Of a stretch of 64,000 nucleotides of DNA, positions 24,224 to 33,790 are shown one piece after another (position 1 is the first letter of the stretch; each line of letters opens with the position of its first letter). The notes under the pieces are model-generated. The model had not been told where the DNA came from and searched no databases. It saw nothing but the letters and a program-made list of their open reading frames with translations. This DNA comes from Lachnospiraceae bacterium (lineage in GTDB: Bacteria > Bacillota > Clostridia > Lachnospirales > Lachnospiraceae). The position numbers and the translations under genes were made by a program. The DNA lies in NCBI GenBank assembly GCA_017411305.1, contig JAFQQI010000105.1:62001-126000 (forward strand). The letters run 5' to 3'.

Positions 24224-25627
24224 TTACTCTTCCATAAAGCTTGCTGAACTTAACGTCACCGACACGTTCTTCGGCTGGTAACCTGTAGGGCTTCCCTGCA
24301 TAATCGTCAGTTCAATGGTTTCTCCTGCCGCATAATAGCTAAGCTCTTCCTTCAGCTCTTCCATGGATTCTACTTCTTCGCCGTTCACTGCGGTAATAAT
24401 ATCTCCCTTAATCAGGCCGGCATCATCGGCACCGGTTCCTTCCGTAACGGAAGATACATAAACACCCATGGGCATACCGTAAATCTCTGAGTATTCCTCT
24501 ACAACGTCAATACCGGTGATACCGAGATATCCTTTATTCTCCTCCTTCACGCGGTGCTTGGTCTGCTTGGTCATCAGCTCTTCGATAATCGGCTGGGCAT
24601 CGGAAATAGGAATGGCATAACCCATACCTTCAATGGCATCACCACCGATTTTACTGGAATTGATACCGATTACTTCGCCCTTGGTATTTAACAGGGCACC
24701 GCCGGAATTACCCGGGTTAATAGCCGCATCCGTCTGGATAAAGGTATTTACTTCTTCATCCAGTTCATCCTGCATCGACACCACGTCCACGGCAATCGGT
24801 CTGTTTAAGGCACTGACAACACCGGTTGTTACGGACTGTCCGTAGCCCAGTGCATTTCCAATGGCAATTACAGGCTCTCCTACCGTAAGCCGGTTGGAAT
24901 CTCCCATAGTTGCTATGGCAATTTCACCCATGGTTTCTTCTTCAATATCCTCAAGCAATACTGCAATAACTGCCAAGTCCTTATCTCTGTCGGTACCCTT
25001 AATCTGGGCCTGCAGCTGACTGCCGTCGCAGAACTGCACCGTCAGTTCCTCAGCATCTTCCACTACATGGAAATTGGTCACAAGCAATAATTCAGTATCA
25101 TTTTCTCCCACAATAAAGCCGGAGCCGCTACTGATTGCTTCACTACTGTATTCCTGTCCGAAAAATGAGGTTGTCTCTACGAATTTATTATTCACGGAAA
25201 CGACGGAAGGCATTACCGCCTTTACCACCTCTGTTACATCAGTAACCATTGCCTGGGCAGGTGCAGCCGTCACGGTAGATGCAATCATATTTTCCTGCAA
25301 AGCTTCTTCATCTGCTTCCTCAGCCGCAGCTTCATTTCCTGGCATTTCCGCTTCTCCGCCCTTTACTTCCGGCATGGCAATTGCTTCTTTTCCTTCCTCC
25401 AGCAAAAAATCCGATGCGGCGGTCACTGCCGTAAAGCCGATTCCCGCAAAAATGCCGAACAGAAGTCCGCAAAAAATTCCCAGTAAAATCTTTTTCCCGG
25501 CTCCCATCTTCTTCTCCTTCTTAGGCGGTTCTGCAGGACTGCCCATAGAACTGCCTACGCCGTTTCCCGGCGCCTGATAATGATATGTGTTTGTATTTTC
25601 ATAATTTGGATAGTTGTTTTCGTACAT
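24224..25627 (-). CDS. htrA: HtrA/DegP-family serine protease with PDZ domain
   Basis: Membrane-anchored quality-control protease. A cytoplasmic Tyr/Asn/Pro-rich tail (1-45) precedes one transmembrane helix (about 46-70), an acidic linker, the trypsin-like domain and a C-terminal PDZ domain (YLGITGIDVVEEYSEIYGM onward). The catalytic triad is intact: His187 (TNFHVVEDAEE), Asp217 (RDKDLAVIAV) and Ser308 (NPGNSGGALLN). The ATG at 25627 is preferred to one 30 bases upstream because of a GAGG site 8 bases before it. The 467-residue length is typical of clostridial HtrA. It probably degrades misfolded surface proteins. Confidence 0.93.
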   Translation of the reverse strand: MYENNYPNYENTNTYHYQAPGNGVGSSMGSPAEPPKKEKKMGAGKKILLGIFCGLLFGIFAGIGFTAVTAASDFLLEEGKEAIAMPEVKGGEAEMPGNEAAAEEADEEALQENMIASTVTAAPAQAMVTDVTEVVKAVMPSVVSVNNKFVETTSFFGQEYSSEAISSGSGFIVGENDTELLLVTNFHVVEDAEELTVQFCDGSQLQAQIKGTDRDKDLAVIAVLLEDIEEETMGEIAIATMGDSNRLTVGEPVIAIGNALGYGQSVTTGVVSALNRPIAVDVVSMQDELDEEVNTFIQTDAAINPGNSGGALLNTKGEVIGINSSKIGGDAIEGMGYAIPISDAQPIIEELMTKQTKHRVKEENKGYLGITGIDVVEEYSEIYGMPMGVYVSSVTEGTGADDAGLIKGDIITAVNGEEVESMEELKEELSYYAAGETIELTIMQGSPTGYQPKNVSVTLSSASFMEE

Positions 25628-25732
25628 AACAATTACCTCTTTCCTTTCTTTTCTCATTTCCTTCCCTAAGTATAATGGGTAATTGTGTTCATTTTGTGAT
25701 AAATCTATGATAAATTTATGACAAAAATAAAT

Positions 25733-26659
25733 TTATTTCCAATAATCTTTGTTCATGGAAAGTCGTTTTACCAGCTTCATCGGCAATTTCCTGTATCTTT
25801 TTCCCAAAAAATATCCTGCGTATTTACAAAAACTGTGCCAGAAAAGCTTAATGATAAGCCAAGGCTTGCCTATGACGCATAAGTGCTTTGCCGTCTGCTT
25901 TACCAGACGGATGCCTTCACCTTCCGCCTTAATCCCCTCAAACACCTCCGGGAACTGGGCATGGGATACTCCCAAATCAAAATTTCTATGAAATTGTTGC
26001 GCACCGGTATAATTGTGGGAATGAATTACTTCTGCCTCTGCCACATAGGCAATCGCCTCTCCTGCATCGATAGCCTTTCGCGCCAAAATCATATCTTCGT
26101 TAAATATGGTTTTTTTCACAAAGCCGCCAAGAGCCTCATATTTTTCTCTGTCATAAGCAGCGCATACATTGGATGCAAAAAAAGTTTTAATTCCCAGCCG
26201 GGGCAAATCAGCCCCACTTTTAAATGCCGCCTCTTCCGGATAATTAAAGCTTCTTGTATAACGCTCTATCACGCCGCAGTCCTCATCCGGCAGCTGCCTT
26301 GCATAGCTAATGGCCGCCTTTCCTGTAAGCAATGGTTCCAGTAACCGCTCCAGCAGCCGGCAATCGGCCGGTATGGCATCATCCGTCATCATCACGAAAT
26401 AAGGGCTTTCCGTTTCTTTCACGGCACGCCTTCTGGTATATCCGTGGTCAAATTCTTTTTTGGAGATATGCTTTACCTCTACATTTTTGTACCGGTGCCA
26501 AAAATCCGTACCGGCAATTAAGCCGTCGAAATACTTCTGTTCCGTATTGACCAGTAAAATTTTGTGAATCGGCACAGTCTGTTCCTTCAGCTTATCCAGT
26601 AGGGTAAATAACCTTTTCGTGGGCCGGTATACCGGGATAATGACATCAGTCTGTTTCAT
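25733..26659 (-). CDS. Family 2 glycosyltransferase (rhamnosyltransferase-like)
   Basis: A 308-residue GT-A fold enzyme that would add a sugar from a nucleotide donor to the growing surface glycan. Signatures: VIIPVYRPTKRLFTLLDKL at the N-terminus, FVMMTDDAIPADCRLLERLL with the DD metal motif, FASNVCAAYDREKYEALGGF acceptor loop and FNEDMILARKAIDAG. A basic amphipathic C-terminus suggests membrane association. It resembles RfbN-type rhamnosyltransferases. It follows the LCP gene but is separated from it by a terminator. Confidence 0.88.
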   Translation of the reverse strand: MKQTDVIIPVYRPTKRLFTLLDKLKEQTVPIHKILLVNTEQKYFDGLIAGTDFWHRYKNVEVKHISKKEFDHGYTRRRAVKETESPYFVMMTDDAIPADCRLLERLLEPLLTGKAAISYARQLPDEDCGVIERYTRSFNYPEEAAFKSGADLPRLGIKTFFASNVCAAYDREKYEALGGFVKKTIFNEDMILARKAIDAGEAIAYVAEAEVIHSHNYTGAQQFHRNFDLGVSHAQFPEVFEGIKAEGEGIRLVKQTAKHLCVIGKPWLIIKLFWHSFCKYAGYFLGKRYRKLPMKLVKRLSMNKDYWK

Positions 26660-26676
26660 TTTCTACCACCTTATCA

Positions 26677-26706
26677 GAAAAAGGACCATAAAATCTGGTC
26701 CTTTTT
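26677..26706. terminator. Terminator between the LCP and GT2 genes
   Basis: AAAAAGGACCA and TGGTCCTTTTT form a perfect stem with a 7-base loop and a T-run on either strand. It sits after the LCP stop codon, 18 bases before the downstream GT2 start. Confidence 0.85.
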
Positions 26707-26735
26707 ACTTTCCTTCTGTACATCAATCGTACCAA

Positions 26736-27881
26736 TTAATTTAAATAACCGCTTGTATCCGACTTGATCTTTTCACTGTACTCCTGAACCGCTTCGGAAG
26801 CTGTATACGCTTCATCATCAAAGAAGAAGCTATGAAGCCAGGTAACATTTTCGGAAAGGTTTACAGGAACAACGCAACTACCCTTAGAACCGATGGTTCC
26901 CGTATCACGCATATTATCTTCCGGGAAGCCTGCCTGATCCACGATTTCATATTTGGTCACATCTCCCAAAAGTTCCAAAATTTCGGATAAGTCAAGGGAT
27001 GTATAAATCTGTCCGAATACGTCATTTGCAATTTCATTCAAGGTAGCAGGTGATGCTGTCTTTGCCTTATCTGCAATTGCCATCAACACTTCTCTCTGAC
27101 GTTCCGCTCTCTTAAAGTCATCACCGGCGGTATAACGGATACGGCAGTAAGCAGTAGCCTGCAGGCCGTCAAGAAGCTGATATCCTGTAGAAGTTACGGG
27201 TGTGTAGCTTCTCTTTAAATCCTCTGCCATACAAAGCTGATAATTGTTCAAATGCTCAATTTCTGCCTCATCTACATCAATCATAACGCCGCCCAAAGCA
27301 TCAATGGTATTACTAAGACCTGAGAAGCCAACGGTAATAAAGTCCGTAATATTCATATCCAGGTTCATATTAAGCATGTTAATCGCCTGCTCGGGACCAC
27401 CCTTTGCATAAGCAGAGTTACATTTATTATAAGTATCGTTACCTAAATTCAGGTAAGTGTCACGGTATACGGAAACCAGCTTACATTCACCGGTATCCAT
27501 ATTAATGGAAGCAATCATAATTGAGTCGCTTCGTGTATTCTTGGTCAATTCACCGCTGGTAGAGTCTACACCGAACAGTGCCACGTTGCGATAGCCCTTC
27601 ATGGTAGTCTCAGCTTTTACTTTAACCTCTTCGTTAATGACAATATCTTCTTCGGGAATGTCAACCTTTCCCACCTTTTCCGTCTTTAAAACACCGTACA
27701 AAACCACTACCATTAAAAGCAGAACGAAAATTTCCACAATAAACAAAAGAATTTTTCCTCTTTTCTTTTTGGATTTTTCCTTCGCTTCCACACGCTTTTT
27801 AGCGGCAGCCTTTTTTGCTCTCATCTCATCTGTATTTTTAGGTCCTGTTTTTTTAACGGGCTTTTTGGATTCTGTAGCCAT
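26736..27881 (-). CDS. LytR-CpsA-Psr (LCP) family wall-polymer ligase
   Basis: LCP enzymes move undecaprenyl-linked glycopolymers onto peptidoglycan on the outer membrane face. A basic cytoplasmic N-terminus (Lys/Ala-rich, about 45 residues) is followed by one transmembrane helix (ILLFIVEIFVLLLMVVVLYG) and the LCP domain. Motifs: NTRSDSIMIASINMDTGECK with the conserved Arg/Asp, VSVYRDTYLNLG, AINMLNMNLDMNITDFI and CRIRYTAGDDFKRAERQREV carrying the R-x-R and D-F-x-R residues. The 381-residue length fits. In this setting it probably attaches the polymer made by the neighbouring cluster. Confidence 0.93.
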   Translation of the reverse strand: MATESKKPVKKTGPKNTDEMRAKKAAAKKRVEAKEKSKKKRGKILLFIVEIFVLLLMVVVLYGVLKTEKVGKVDIPEEDIVINEEVKVKAETTMKGYRNVALFGVDSTSGELTKNTRSDSIMIASINMDTGECKLVSVYRDTYLNLGNDTYNKCNSAYAKGGPEQAINMLNMNLDMNITDFITVGFSGLSNTIDALGGVMIDVDEAEIEHLNNYQLCMAEDLKRSYTPVTSTGYQLLDGLQATAYCRIRYTAGDDFKRAERQREVLMAIADKAKTASPATLNEIANDVFGQIYTSLDLSEILELLGDVTKYEIVDQAGFPEDNMRDTGTIGSKGSCVVPVNLSENVTWLHSFFFDDEAYTASEAVQEYSEKIKSDTSGYLN

Positions 27882-27956
27882 AATCTTACTCTCTCCCTTA
27901 TCACTTTTTCATTCCGGATTTCTCTTTTGCAGAAAAATACTGCTTAACAAGATGTT

Positions 27957-27985
27957 ATTTTCTCACAAAAACACAAATATGGCAA
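27957..27985 (-). promoter_or_regulatory. Promoter of the LCP gene
   Basis: Minus strand: -35 TTGCCA (27980-27985), 17-base spacer, -10 GAAAAT (27957-27962), about 75 bases before the LCP start codon. Confidence 0.45.
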
Positions 27986-28038
27986 CCCCCACACCATGAT
28001 TTAACAGTTTATTAAGATTTACAGAATTACCATTCCCT

Positions 28039-29448
28039 TTAATAAGCATTTTTATTAATGAATCCCTTAAAAATTGTTAAAAACATAATCTTAAAATCAA
28101 AGGCCATATTCCAATTTTCGATATAAAACAAGTCGTACTCAATACGCTTTCTGATAGAGGTATCTCCGCGGTAGCCGTTTATCTGTGCCCAGCCTGTAAG
28201 CCCCGGGCGCACCTGATGTTTAATCATGTAACGGGGAATTTCCTCTTTAAACTTCTCCACAAACTGGGGTCTTTCCGGCCTGGGACCCACTAAGGACATC
28301 TCACCCATCAAAATATTGAACAGCTGGGGCAGCTCATCAATACTTGTTTTACGTAGGATTTTGCCTACGCCCGTAACTCTGGGGTCATCCTTTACCGTCC
28401 AGCCCTTGGCTTCATCTGATGCCTTCTGCATTTCCATAGTTCTGAACTTATACATTCTAAATGTTTTATTGTGAAGCCCTACTCTCTCCTGCTTAAAAAT
28501 CACCGGTCCGCTACTGGTAAACTTTACTGCCAATGCGGCTATCAGCATAAGGGGCGAGGAAACAATAATTCCCAGAAGTGCCCCCACAATATCCACTACC
28601 CGCTTTGCAAACCAGTTAATAGTATTGGTCAGCGGCACGTAACGGATATTGATTACCGGAAGTCCCATCAAATCCTCTGTATAAGGATGACTGGGAACCA
28701 GCGAGTTATAATCGGGAATAAATTTGGTATGCACACCTGATTTTTCACACAAATCAACGATATATTCCAAATGGTCGTAATCCTTCAGCGCCAGAGTAAT
28801 GGCAATTTCATCCAGTTTATTTTCCGGTAATATATAATGAATATTTTCAATTCTTCCTACTACCTTAACCCCTTTATAAGTGGTTCCGCTGGGAATCCTG
28901 TCATCCAGAATCCCCCTTACCACATAACCCCACTGGGGATTGGCATTGATTCGGGTAATGTATTCTTCTGCCGCCCTGGAATAGCCGATCAGCAGAATGT
29001 ATTTCATGTTATAGCCCTTCCGGCGGAAAAACTGTAACAGACTGCGGATCATGGAACGGCAAACCGTTGTCAGCACAATATTAATCATGTAAAAAAGAAA
29101 CATCATTACTCGCGAGAAATGCTGCTGCTTAATCACGAAAAGCACTACGATAAACAGCACCATTCCTACCGTATTGGAGGTAATGATGTTAATGATTTCA
29201 TATTTACGTCTGGTTGCCCTTTTGGGCTTATACATATTAAAATAATAGTAAATCAGAATATATCCGGGCACAAGAAAATAAAGGAAACTGAAATAGGTTT
29301 CCTTGGAAAGTGCTCCCGCACCGGGTTCCGCGCCTGCAAAAACAGTAGCGAATTTTATATACCAGGCAAGCAGGTAGGATATTGCCGTAACAATGGCATC
29401 CACCACCAGATGCAGCCTGTTAAAAATTTTCTGATTGTCTTTTATCAT
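28039..29448 (-). CDS. Polyprenyl-phosphate sugar-1-phosphate transferase (WcaJ/WbaP type)
   Basis: Initiating enzyme that puts the first hexose-1-phosphate on undecaprenyl phosphate. About four N-terminal transmembrane helices are followed by a CoA-binding-like domain (YILLIGYSRAAEEYITRI), another membrane helix (VGALLGIIVSSPLMLIAAL) and the catalytic bacterial sugar transferase domain. Motifs of that domain are FKQERVGLHNKTFRMYKFRT, LRKTSIDELPQLFNILMGE, MSLVGPRPERPQ and HQVRPGLTGWAQINGYRG. At 469 residues it is the full-length class. It defines the cluster as lipid-linked polymer synthesis. Confidence 0.95.
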   Translation of the reverse strand: MIKDNQKIFNRLHLVVDAIVTAISYLLAWYIKFATVFAGAEPGAGALSKETYFSFLYFLVPGYILIYYYFNMYKPKRATRRKYEIINIITSNTVGMVLFIVVLFVIKQQHFSRVMMFLFYMINIVLTTVCRSMIRSLLQFFRRKGYNMKYILLIGYSRAAEEYITRINANPQWGYVVRGILDDRIPSGTTYKGVKVVGRIENIHYILPENKLDEIAITLALKDYDHLEYIVDLCEKSGVHTKFIPDYNSLVPSHPYTEDLMGLPVINIRYVPLTNTINWFAKRVVDIVGALLGIIVSSPLMLIAALAVKFTSSGPVIFKQERVGLHNKTFRMYKFRTMEMQKASDEAKGWTVKDDPRVTGVGKILRKTSIDELPQLFNILMGEMSLVGPRPERPQFVEKFKEEIPRYMIKHQVRPGLTGWAQINGYRGDTSIRKRIEYDLFYIENWNMAFDFKIMFLTIFKGFINKNAY

Positions 29449-29499
29449 ATCTGTTACCTTCTTGCGAATATTTTACAATATTATTACAAAAAGTACAAC

Positions 29500-30510
29500 T
29501 TAAAAAAATCTGCGTAGGGTATTTATCCACAGCTGCCACTGAATCCACAGATAATTGGAAAAATTTCCTGCTTTAAATCTCTGTTTTGCCGCACGCCCCT
29601 TTGCAGAAAAAGCCAGTGCAAAACCCTTGCCGATGCCCTTACGATAAACGCCGCCCAGCCCTTTTAAGGCAAAGAAAAACCACTTAATCAGATATCCTGC
29701 AAGAAGGAAGGGTAAATTCAGCAAAATCTGTAAAAAAGGCATATTTTTGTAAATCAGGTAAATACCGTTTCTTGCAGATAAATCTACTTTAAACTCATTG
29801 TGTCTGGAACCGCTGACAGCACTCCCCGCATGATAAACAATGGCCTTTGGCGCAAATACATTAAGATATCCGTGGATATTAGCACGATATCCGATGTCTA
29901 TATCCTCCAGATAAGCAAAATGGGCTTCATCAAACAGACCAATCGCTTCAAATATGCTCCGCCGATACAAGGCTGCACCGGCGCAGGCCGCAAAAATACG
30001 GTCTTCTTTACCGTATGCATTACGCTCCTTATCTTTTCCCCTTGCAAAAGCCCAGCCCAGTGCACAGTACAAATCCCCTGCATCATCTATTTTGTCCGGG
30101 TTACGCATATTTATCATTTTACTTCCTACGGAAAAGATATCCTGTGAACGGAGCATCTGCTTTTCCAGTTCCGAAACACAATCCTTCTCTACTACAGTAT
30201 CATTGTTCAGCAAAAACACATACTCGGTTTTCGCCGCTTGGATTCCCACATTTACCGCATGACAAAATCCCGTATTTTCTTCCAGAAAAATCAGTTCCAC
30301 CTGCTGTAGATCCCCGTATTTCTCAGCAAGCAACTCTCTGCTTCCGTCACCGGATTTGTTATCTACCACAATAATCCTAAGAGGCACATCACTTTTTAAA
30401 AGGGATTCCATACAATCTTCTATATAATTAATTCCGTTGTAATTAGGAATGACAACCGTGGTTTTTATCCCCTCTTCATTTCCTAACACCTGTTTTTCAT
30501 TCACTTCCAT
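29500..30510 (-). CDS. Family 2 glycosyltransferase (WbbL-like)
   Basis: A 336-residue GT2 enzyme, probably a rhamnosyltransferase. The GT-A core begins TTVVIPNYNGINYIEDCMES and shows IIVVDNKSGDGSRELL, FLLNNDTVVEKDCVSELEK (NND metal motif), CAGAALYRRSIFEAIGLFDE and AYLEDIDIGYRANIHGY with the ED catalytic block. The C-terminus has hydrophobic and basic helices (FLLAGYLIKWFFFALKGL) likely to lie on the membrane. It lies 23 bases downstream of the 459-residue GT gene, in the same operon. Confidence 0.9.
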   Translation of the reverse strand: MEVNEKQVLGNEEGIKTTVVIPNYNGINYIEDCMESLLKSDVPLRIIVVDNKSGDGSRELLAEKYGDLQQVELIFLEENTGFCHAVNVGIQAAKTEYVFLLNNDTVVEKDCVSELEKQMLRSQDIFSVGSKMINMRNPDKIDDAGDLYCALGWAFARGKDKERNAYGKEDRIFAACAGAALYRRSIFEAIGLFDEAHFAYLEDIDIGYRANIHGYLNVFAPKAIVYHAGSAVSGSRHNEFKVDLSARNGIYLIYKNMPFLQILLNLPFLLAGYLIKWFFFALKGLGGVYRKGIGKGFALAFSAKGRAAKQRFKAGNFSNYLWIQWQLWINTLRRFF

Positions 30511-30533
30511 CTGCTAAATCTACTTTTAACCTT

Positions 30534-31913
30534 TCAGATTTTCTCAATCATGGCAGGATCCCATACAATCCTCATTCCTTTTTTCCGGATTTCCTCACAA
30601 AGCTTTTTACTGATTTCCTGATAATCCGCTTCCTTTCTTAATCCGTCACGCCAATTAAAATTTCCGTTTAAAGGATTCTTTAAATAGGGAAGTCCCAACA
30701 GCTGTTCCATAATTTCTTCCGCTTCCTGTGATGCCTTCATGCAACGAATATCAATCATTTCCGCTTCCTGTGTAAGCACGGCGCGGTGAAGATAACCGCT
30801 ATACTCTTTATGAAGTCCGTTATAAATGCCGTCTCCTTCCGCCGTATAGATACCACCCGCTATTTTATTATTCTTGGAAAGCAGTTTTCCGCCCACCAAT
30901 CCTACATCAGAACGGTTAGTCAGTAAATCCGGTTCGTAATCTACCCGGTAAAATCCCAAATGTCTAAGATGGATAACCTTGCCCTTCCACTCTCTTGCCC
31001 GAAGGAAATCTTCCACTGCCCTCTTGCCGGCATCATAGGCATATCGCTTACTTTCCGGGTTTTCTGCGGTAGAAGCTTCATGACAGCGCCAATGATACAG
31101 CACCTTGGGAATGTGTGCAATCGGAAGAGACTTGCTCTTGCTTGGCCGCTTATCTTTTCCAAGCATGTAGTTCACTGCACGGAGCACCAGGTCAAAATCC
31201 TGTGCACCGTCACAGATACTCCGAAACTGTAATTCCTGCATCAATTGCCTCTTCATCACCATAAAATGACAGATATAATTATTGCTCAAAATCAAATCTA
31301 AATTAAATTTTGGTTTTTTATTCACTTCATAGTATACTGTCTCATCACCATTGCATTTGTCCTCATCCGAATATAACAGTTGCAATTCTATTCCGTCCTT
31401 TTCGGCATTTTTGATGCACACTGCCATCTCATATAAGGCATCCGGTGTAAGCACATCATCATGGTCCAGCAGTCCTGCATAGTCTCCCGTTGCATACATC
31501 AGCGCCTGATTGGTATTGGCAGAGATTCCTCCGTTCTGTTTAAGCTTTTTATACTTAATCCGCTCATCCCTATAGCTTTGAACCACATGCTCCACATGAT
31601 CGCTGCTGCCGGCATCTGCCAATATCAGTTCAAAGTTTCCGTAGCTTTGGGTCAGAACAGAATCAATCATTCTGCGAAGATAGGCTTCAGGGGTCTCGTA
31701 AACAGGCACAAGAATGCTGAATTTGTATGAAAACTCCTTTGAAAGCTCCCTTTGGCGCATCAAAGCATCAGCAGAAACCGCCTCATAGATGTAAGTATCT
31801 GCTTTTTCACTCTCAATACGTTCTCTGGCTGCATAATACGCATGCTTTACGCCATTCTTTTTCAGATAATTGATTGTTTTCCTTATATTGCTTGCCTTTA
31901 GGATTTTAGCCAT
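30534..31913 (-). CDS. Family 2 glycosyltransferase with degenerate second half
   Basis: A protein of 459 residues from the ATG at 31913 (GGGAG five bases upstream; an ATG at 31928 is less likely). One complete GT2 domain starts at FSILVPVYETPEAYLRRMID, with LILADAGSSDHVEHVV, the GLLDHDDVLTPDALYE metal motif and YLLYSDEDK-like residues near 210. The second half resembles the start of another GT2 module (VGLVGGKLLSKNN) but lacks the N-terminal beta strands and NND motif found in the 669-residue neighbour. It may represent a trimmed bifunctional rhamnan-type transferase. Donor and linkage are unknown. Confidence 0.87.
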   Translation of the reverse strand: MAKILKASNIRKTINYLKKNGVKHAYYAARERIESEKADTYIYEAVSADALMRQRELSKEFSYKFSILVPVYETPEAYLRRMIDSVLTQSYGNFELILADAGSSDHVEHVVQSYRDERIKYKKLKQNGGISANTNQALMYATGDYAGLLDHDDVLTPDALYEMAVCIKNAEKDGIELQLLYSDEDKCNGDETVYYEVNKKPKFNLDLILSNNYICHFMVMKRQLMQELQFRSICDGAQDFDLVLRAVNYMLGKDKRPSKSKSLPIAHIPKVLYHWRCHEASTAENPESKRYAYDAGKRAVEDFLRAREWKGKVIHLRHLGFYRVDYEPDLLTNRSDVGLVGGKLLSKNNKIAGGIYTAEGDGIYNGLHKEYSGYLHRAVLTQEAEMIDIRCMKASQEAEEIMEQLLGLPYLKNPLNGNFNWRDGLRKEADYQEISKKLCEEIRKKGMRIVWDPAMIEKI

Positions 31914-31960
31914 ATCTGCTCCCGTCAATCATTCTTTATCCACGGTTTTCCCGTGTATTC

Positions 31961-31992
31961 AAGAATCGCCCTGCTCCCGCAAGGCGATTCTT
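31961..31992 (-). terminator. Hairpin between pgm and the GT gene
   Basis: Perfect 10-base stem AAGAATCGCC/GGCGATTCTT with a 12-base loop, 17 bases after the phosphoglucomutase stop. The T-tract on the minus strand is short, so it may only partly terminate or may stabilise the mRNA end. Confidence 0.5.
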
Positions 31993-32009
31993 AAAGTTAT
32001 TATTCGTCA

Positions 32010-33731
32010 TTATAAATATGCTTTCAGGCTTTCTGTCAGTTTTTCTACCTTATCCTGTGCGTCTTCCAGGCTTGTACCCTTTACACCCATGTAGAATTTA
32101 ATCTTGGGTTCTGTTCCGGAGGGTCTTGCACAGCACCAGGAATCATTGGTAAGGTCAAAGTAAAGTACGTTGGACTTAGGAAGTCCTGTCTTACCTTCTT
32201 CTCCTGTTTCTAAGTTCTTCAGCACATCCATGTCGTAATCCCTGAATTCCTTCACGGTCAGGTCACCGAAGTTCTTAGGAGGATTACTGCGGAGCTTGTT
32301 CATCATTTCCGCAATCTGGGCAGCCCCGTCAATGCCCTTTAAAGTAATTGCATACTGGGTTTCCTTGAAATATCCGTACTTTTCATATAACTTCACCATC
32401 TGGTCCCAAACGGTAATACCATTCTTTTTGCACCATGCAGCCACTTCACACAGACACATCACTGCTACAATTGCATCCTTATCTCTTGCATGAGTTCCTG
32501 CCAGACAGCCGTAGCTTTCTTCCAAACCGAATACATAATTGTTGGAGCCGGACTGTTCAAAGAACTTAATCTGTTCTCCGATATACTTAAAGCCTGTCAA
32601 TACTTCAATAAACTTTACGCCGTAATCCTTAGCAATTGCAGCTGCCATATTGGTAGTAACAATAGTACTTACCAGTGCCGGATTTTCAGGCATGGTTCCT
32701 GTGGCTGTTCTTTCTCTTAAAATATATTCTGCAATCAGCATACCGGACATATTTCCTGTGAAAGGAACATATTCACCGGTCTTGCTATCCAGTGCATAAA
32801 TACCTAATCTGTCTGCATCAGGGTCAGTTGCAAGCACGATATCCGCATTCTTTTCCTTCGCAAGCTTAAGGGCAAGGGTAAATGCCTTAGGGTCCTCAGG
32901 ATTGGGATAATCCAATGTGGTAAAGTTAGGGTCGGGCATTTCCTGCTCAGGCACTACATATACATGCTTAAAGCCAAGCTCGGAAAGAATTCTTCTTGCA
33001 GGCACATTACCGGTTCCGTTGAAAGGAGAATATACAATCTTGATATCATCAGCAACTTCCTTGATGATTTCGGGATGAATAATCTGCTTCTTTAACTCTT
33101 CCATATAAGCATCATCAATTTCCTTACCGATTACCTGATAAAGTCCGGCTGCCATAGCATCTTCCTTCGACATGGACTTTACATCATGATAATCCGTTAC
33201 ATTCTTTACTTCTGTGATAATTTCCTTGTCCTTGGGGGCGGTTACCTGTGCGCCGTCCTCCCAATATGCCTTGTATCCGTTGTATTCCGGAGGATTATGG
33301 CTTGCAGTAATAACAATACCGGAAATACATCCCAGTTTACGGAGTGCAAAGGAAAGCTCCGGTGTAGGGCGAAGTGCATCAAATACATAAGCCTTAATGC
33401 CGTTTGCGCAAAGGCAAAGAGCCGCTTCATCCGCAAATTCAGGAGACATTCTTCTGGAGTCGTAAGCAATCGCTACCCCTCTGTCCTTGCCTCCCTGCTT
33501 TATGATATAGTTTGCAAGTCCCTGGGTTGCTTTTCTTACGGTATAAATGTTCATACGGTTGGTACCTGCACCGATAACACCGCGCAGTCCGCCGGTTCCG
33601 AATTCTAATTCCTTATAAAAACGATCTTCGATTTCTTTTTCATCTGCTGCAATACTGCGAAGCTCTTCTTTGGTAGCCTCATCAAAGTATGCATCGTTTA
33701 ACCAAAAGTCATATTGTTCTTTGTAGCTCAT
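32010..33731 (-). CDS. Phosphoglucomutase/phosphomannomutase (alpha-phosphohexomutase)
   Basis: Interconverts hexose-6-phosphate and hexose-1-phosphate, supplying glucose-1-phosphate to RmlA. The active-site serine loop GIVITASHNPPEYNGYKAYW, the metal-binding loop LATDPDADRLGIY, the sugar loop GLEESYGCLAG and the phosphate loop SGTEPKIKFY are all present. The 573-residue length matches Firmicute PgcA-type enzymes. A GGAGG site precedes the ATG at 33731, and a strong promoter lies inside the 3' end of the upstream GT gene, allowing expression separate from the cluster. Confidence 0.95.
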   Translation of the reverse strand: MSYKEQYDFWLNDAYFDEATKEELRSIAADEKEIEDRFYKELEFGTGGLRGVIGAGTNRMNIYTVRKATQGLANYIIKQGGKDRGVAIAYDSRRMSPEFADEAALCLCANGIKAYVFDALRPTPELSFALRKLGCISGIVITASHNPPEYNGYKAYWEDGAQVTAPKDKEIITEVKNVTDYHDVKSMSKEDAMAAGLYQVIGKEIDDAYMEELKKQIIHPEIIKEVADDIKIVYSPFNGTGNVPARRILSELGFKHVYVVPEQEMPDPNFTTLDYPNPEDPKAFTLALKLAKEKNADIVLATDPDADRLGIYALDSKTGEYVPFTGNMSGMLIAEYILRERTATGTMPENPALVSTIVTTNMAAAIAKDYGVKFIEVLTGFKYIGEQIKFFEQSGSNNYVFGLEESYGCLAGTHARDKDAIVAVMCLCEVAAWCKKNGITVWDQMVKLYEKYGYFKETQYAITLKGIDGAAQIAEMMNKLRSNPPKNFGDLTVKEFRDYDMDVLKNLETGEEGKTGLPKSNVLYFDLTNDSWCCARPSGTEPKIKFYMGVKGTSLEDAQDKVEKLTESLKAYL

Positions 33732-33761
33732 AACAAACCTCCTGAAAATTATTCTTTTTTA

Positions 33762-33790
33762 AGTATATCATACTACTGCTGTATTTTCAA
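33762..33790 (-). promoter_or_regulatory. Promoter of the phosphoglucomutase gene
   Basis: Minus strand: -35 TTGAAA (33785-33790), 17-base spacer ending in TGA, -10 TATACT (33762-33767). The -35 box lies within the last codons of the upstream GT gene. Confidence 0.6.

Noticed and set aside
23988-24281. Plus-strand His/Phe/Pro-rich protein over the 21-bp repeats
   Set aside because: It has no ribosome-binding site and its composition follows from the repeat itself; the 20-base unit also breaks the frame of the repeat.
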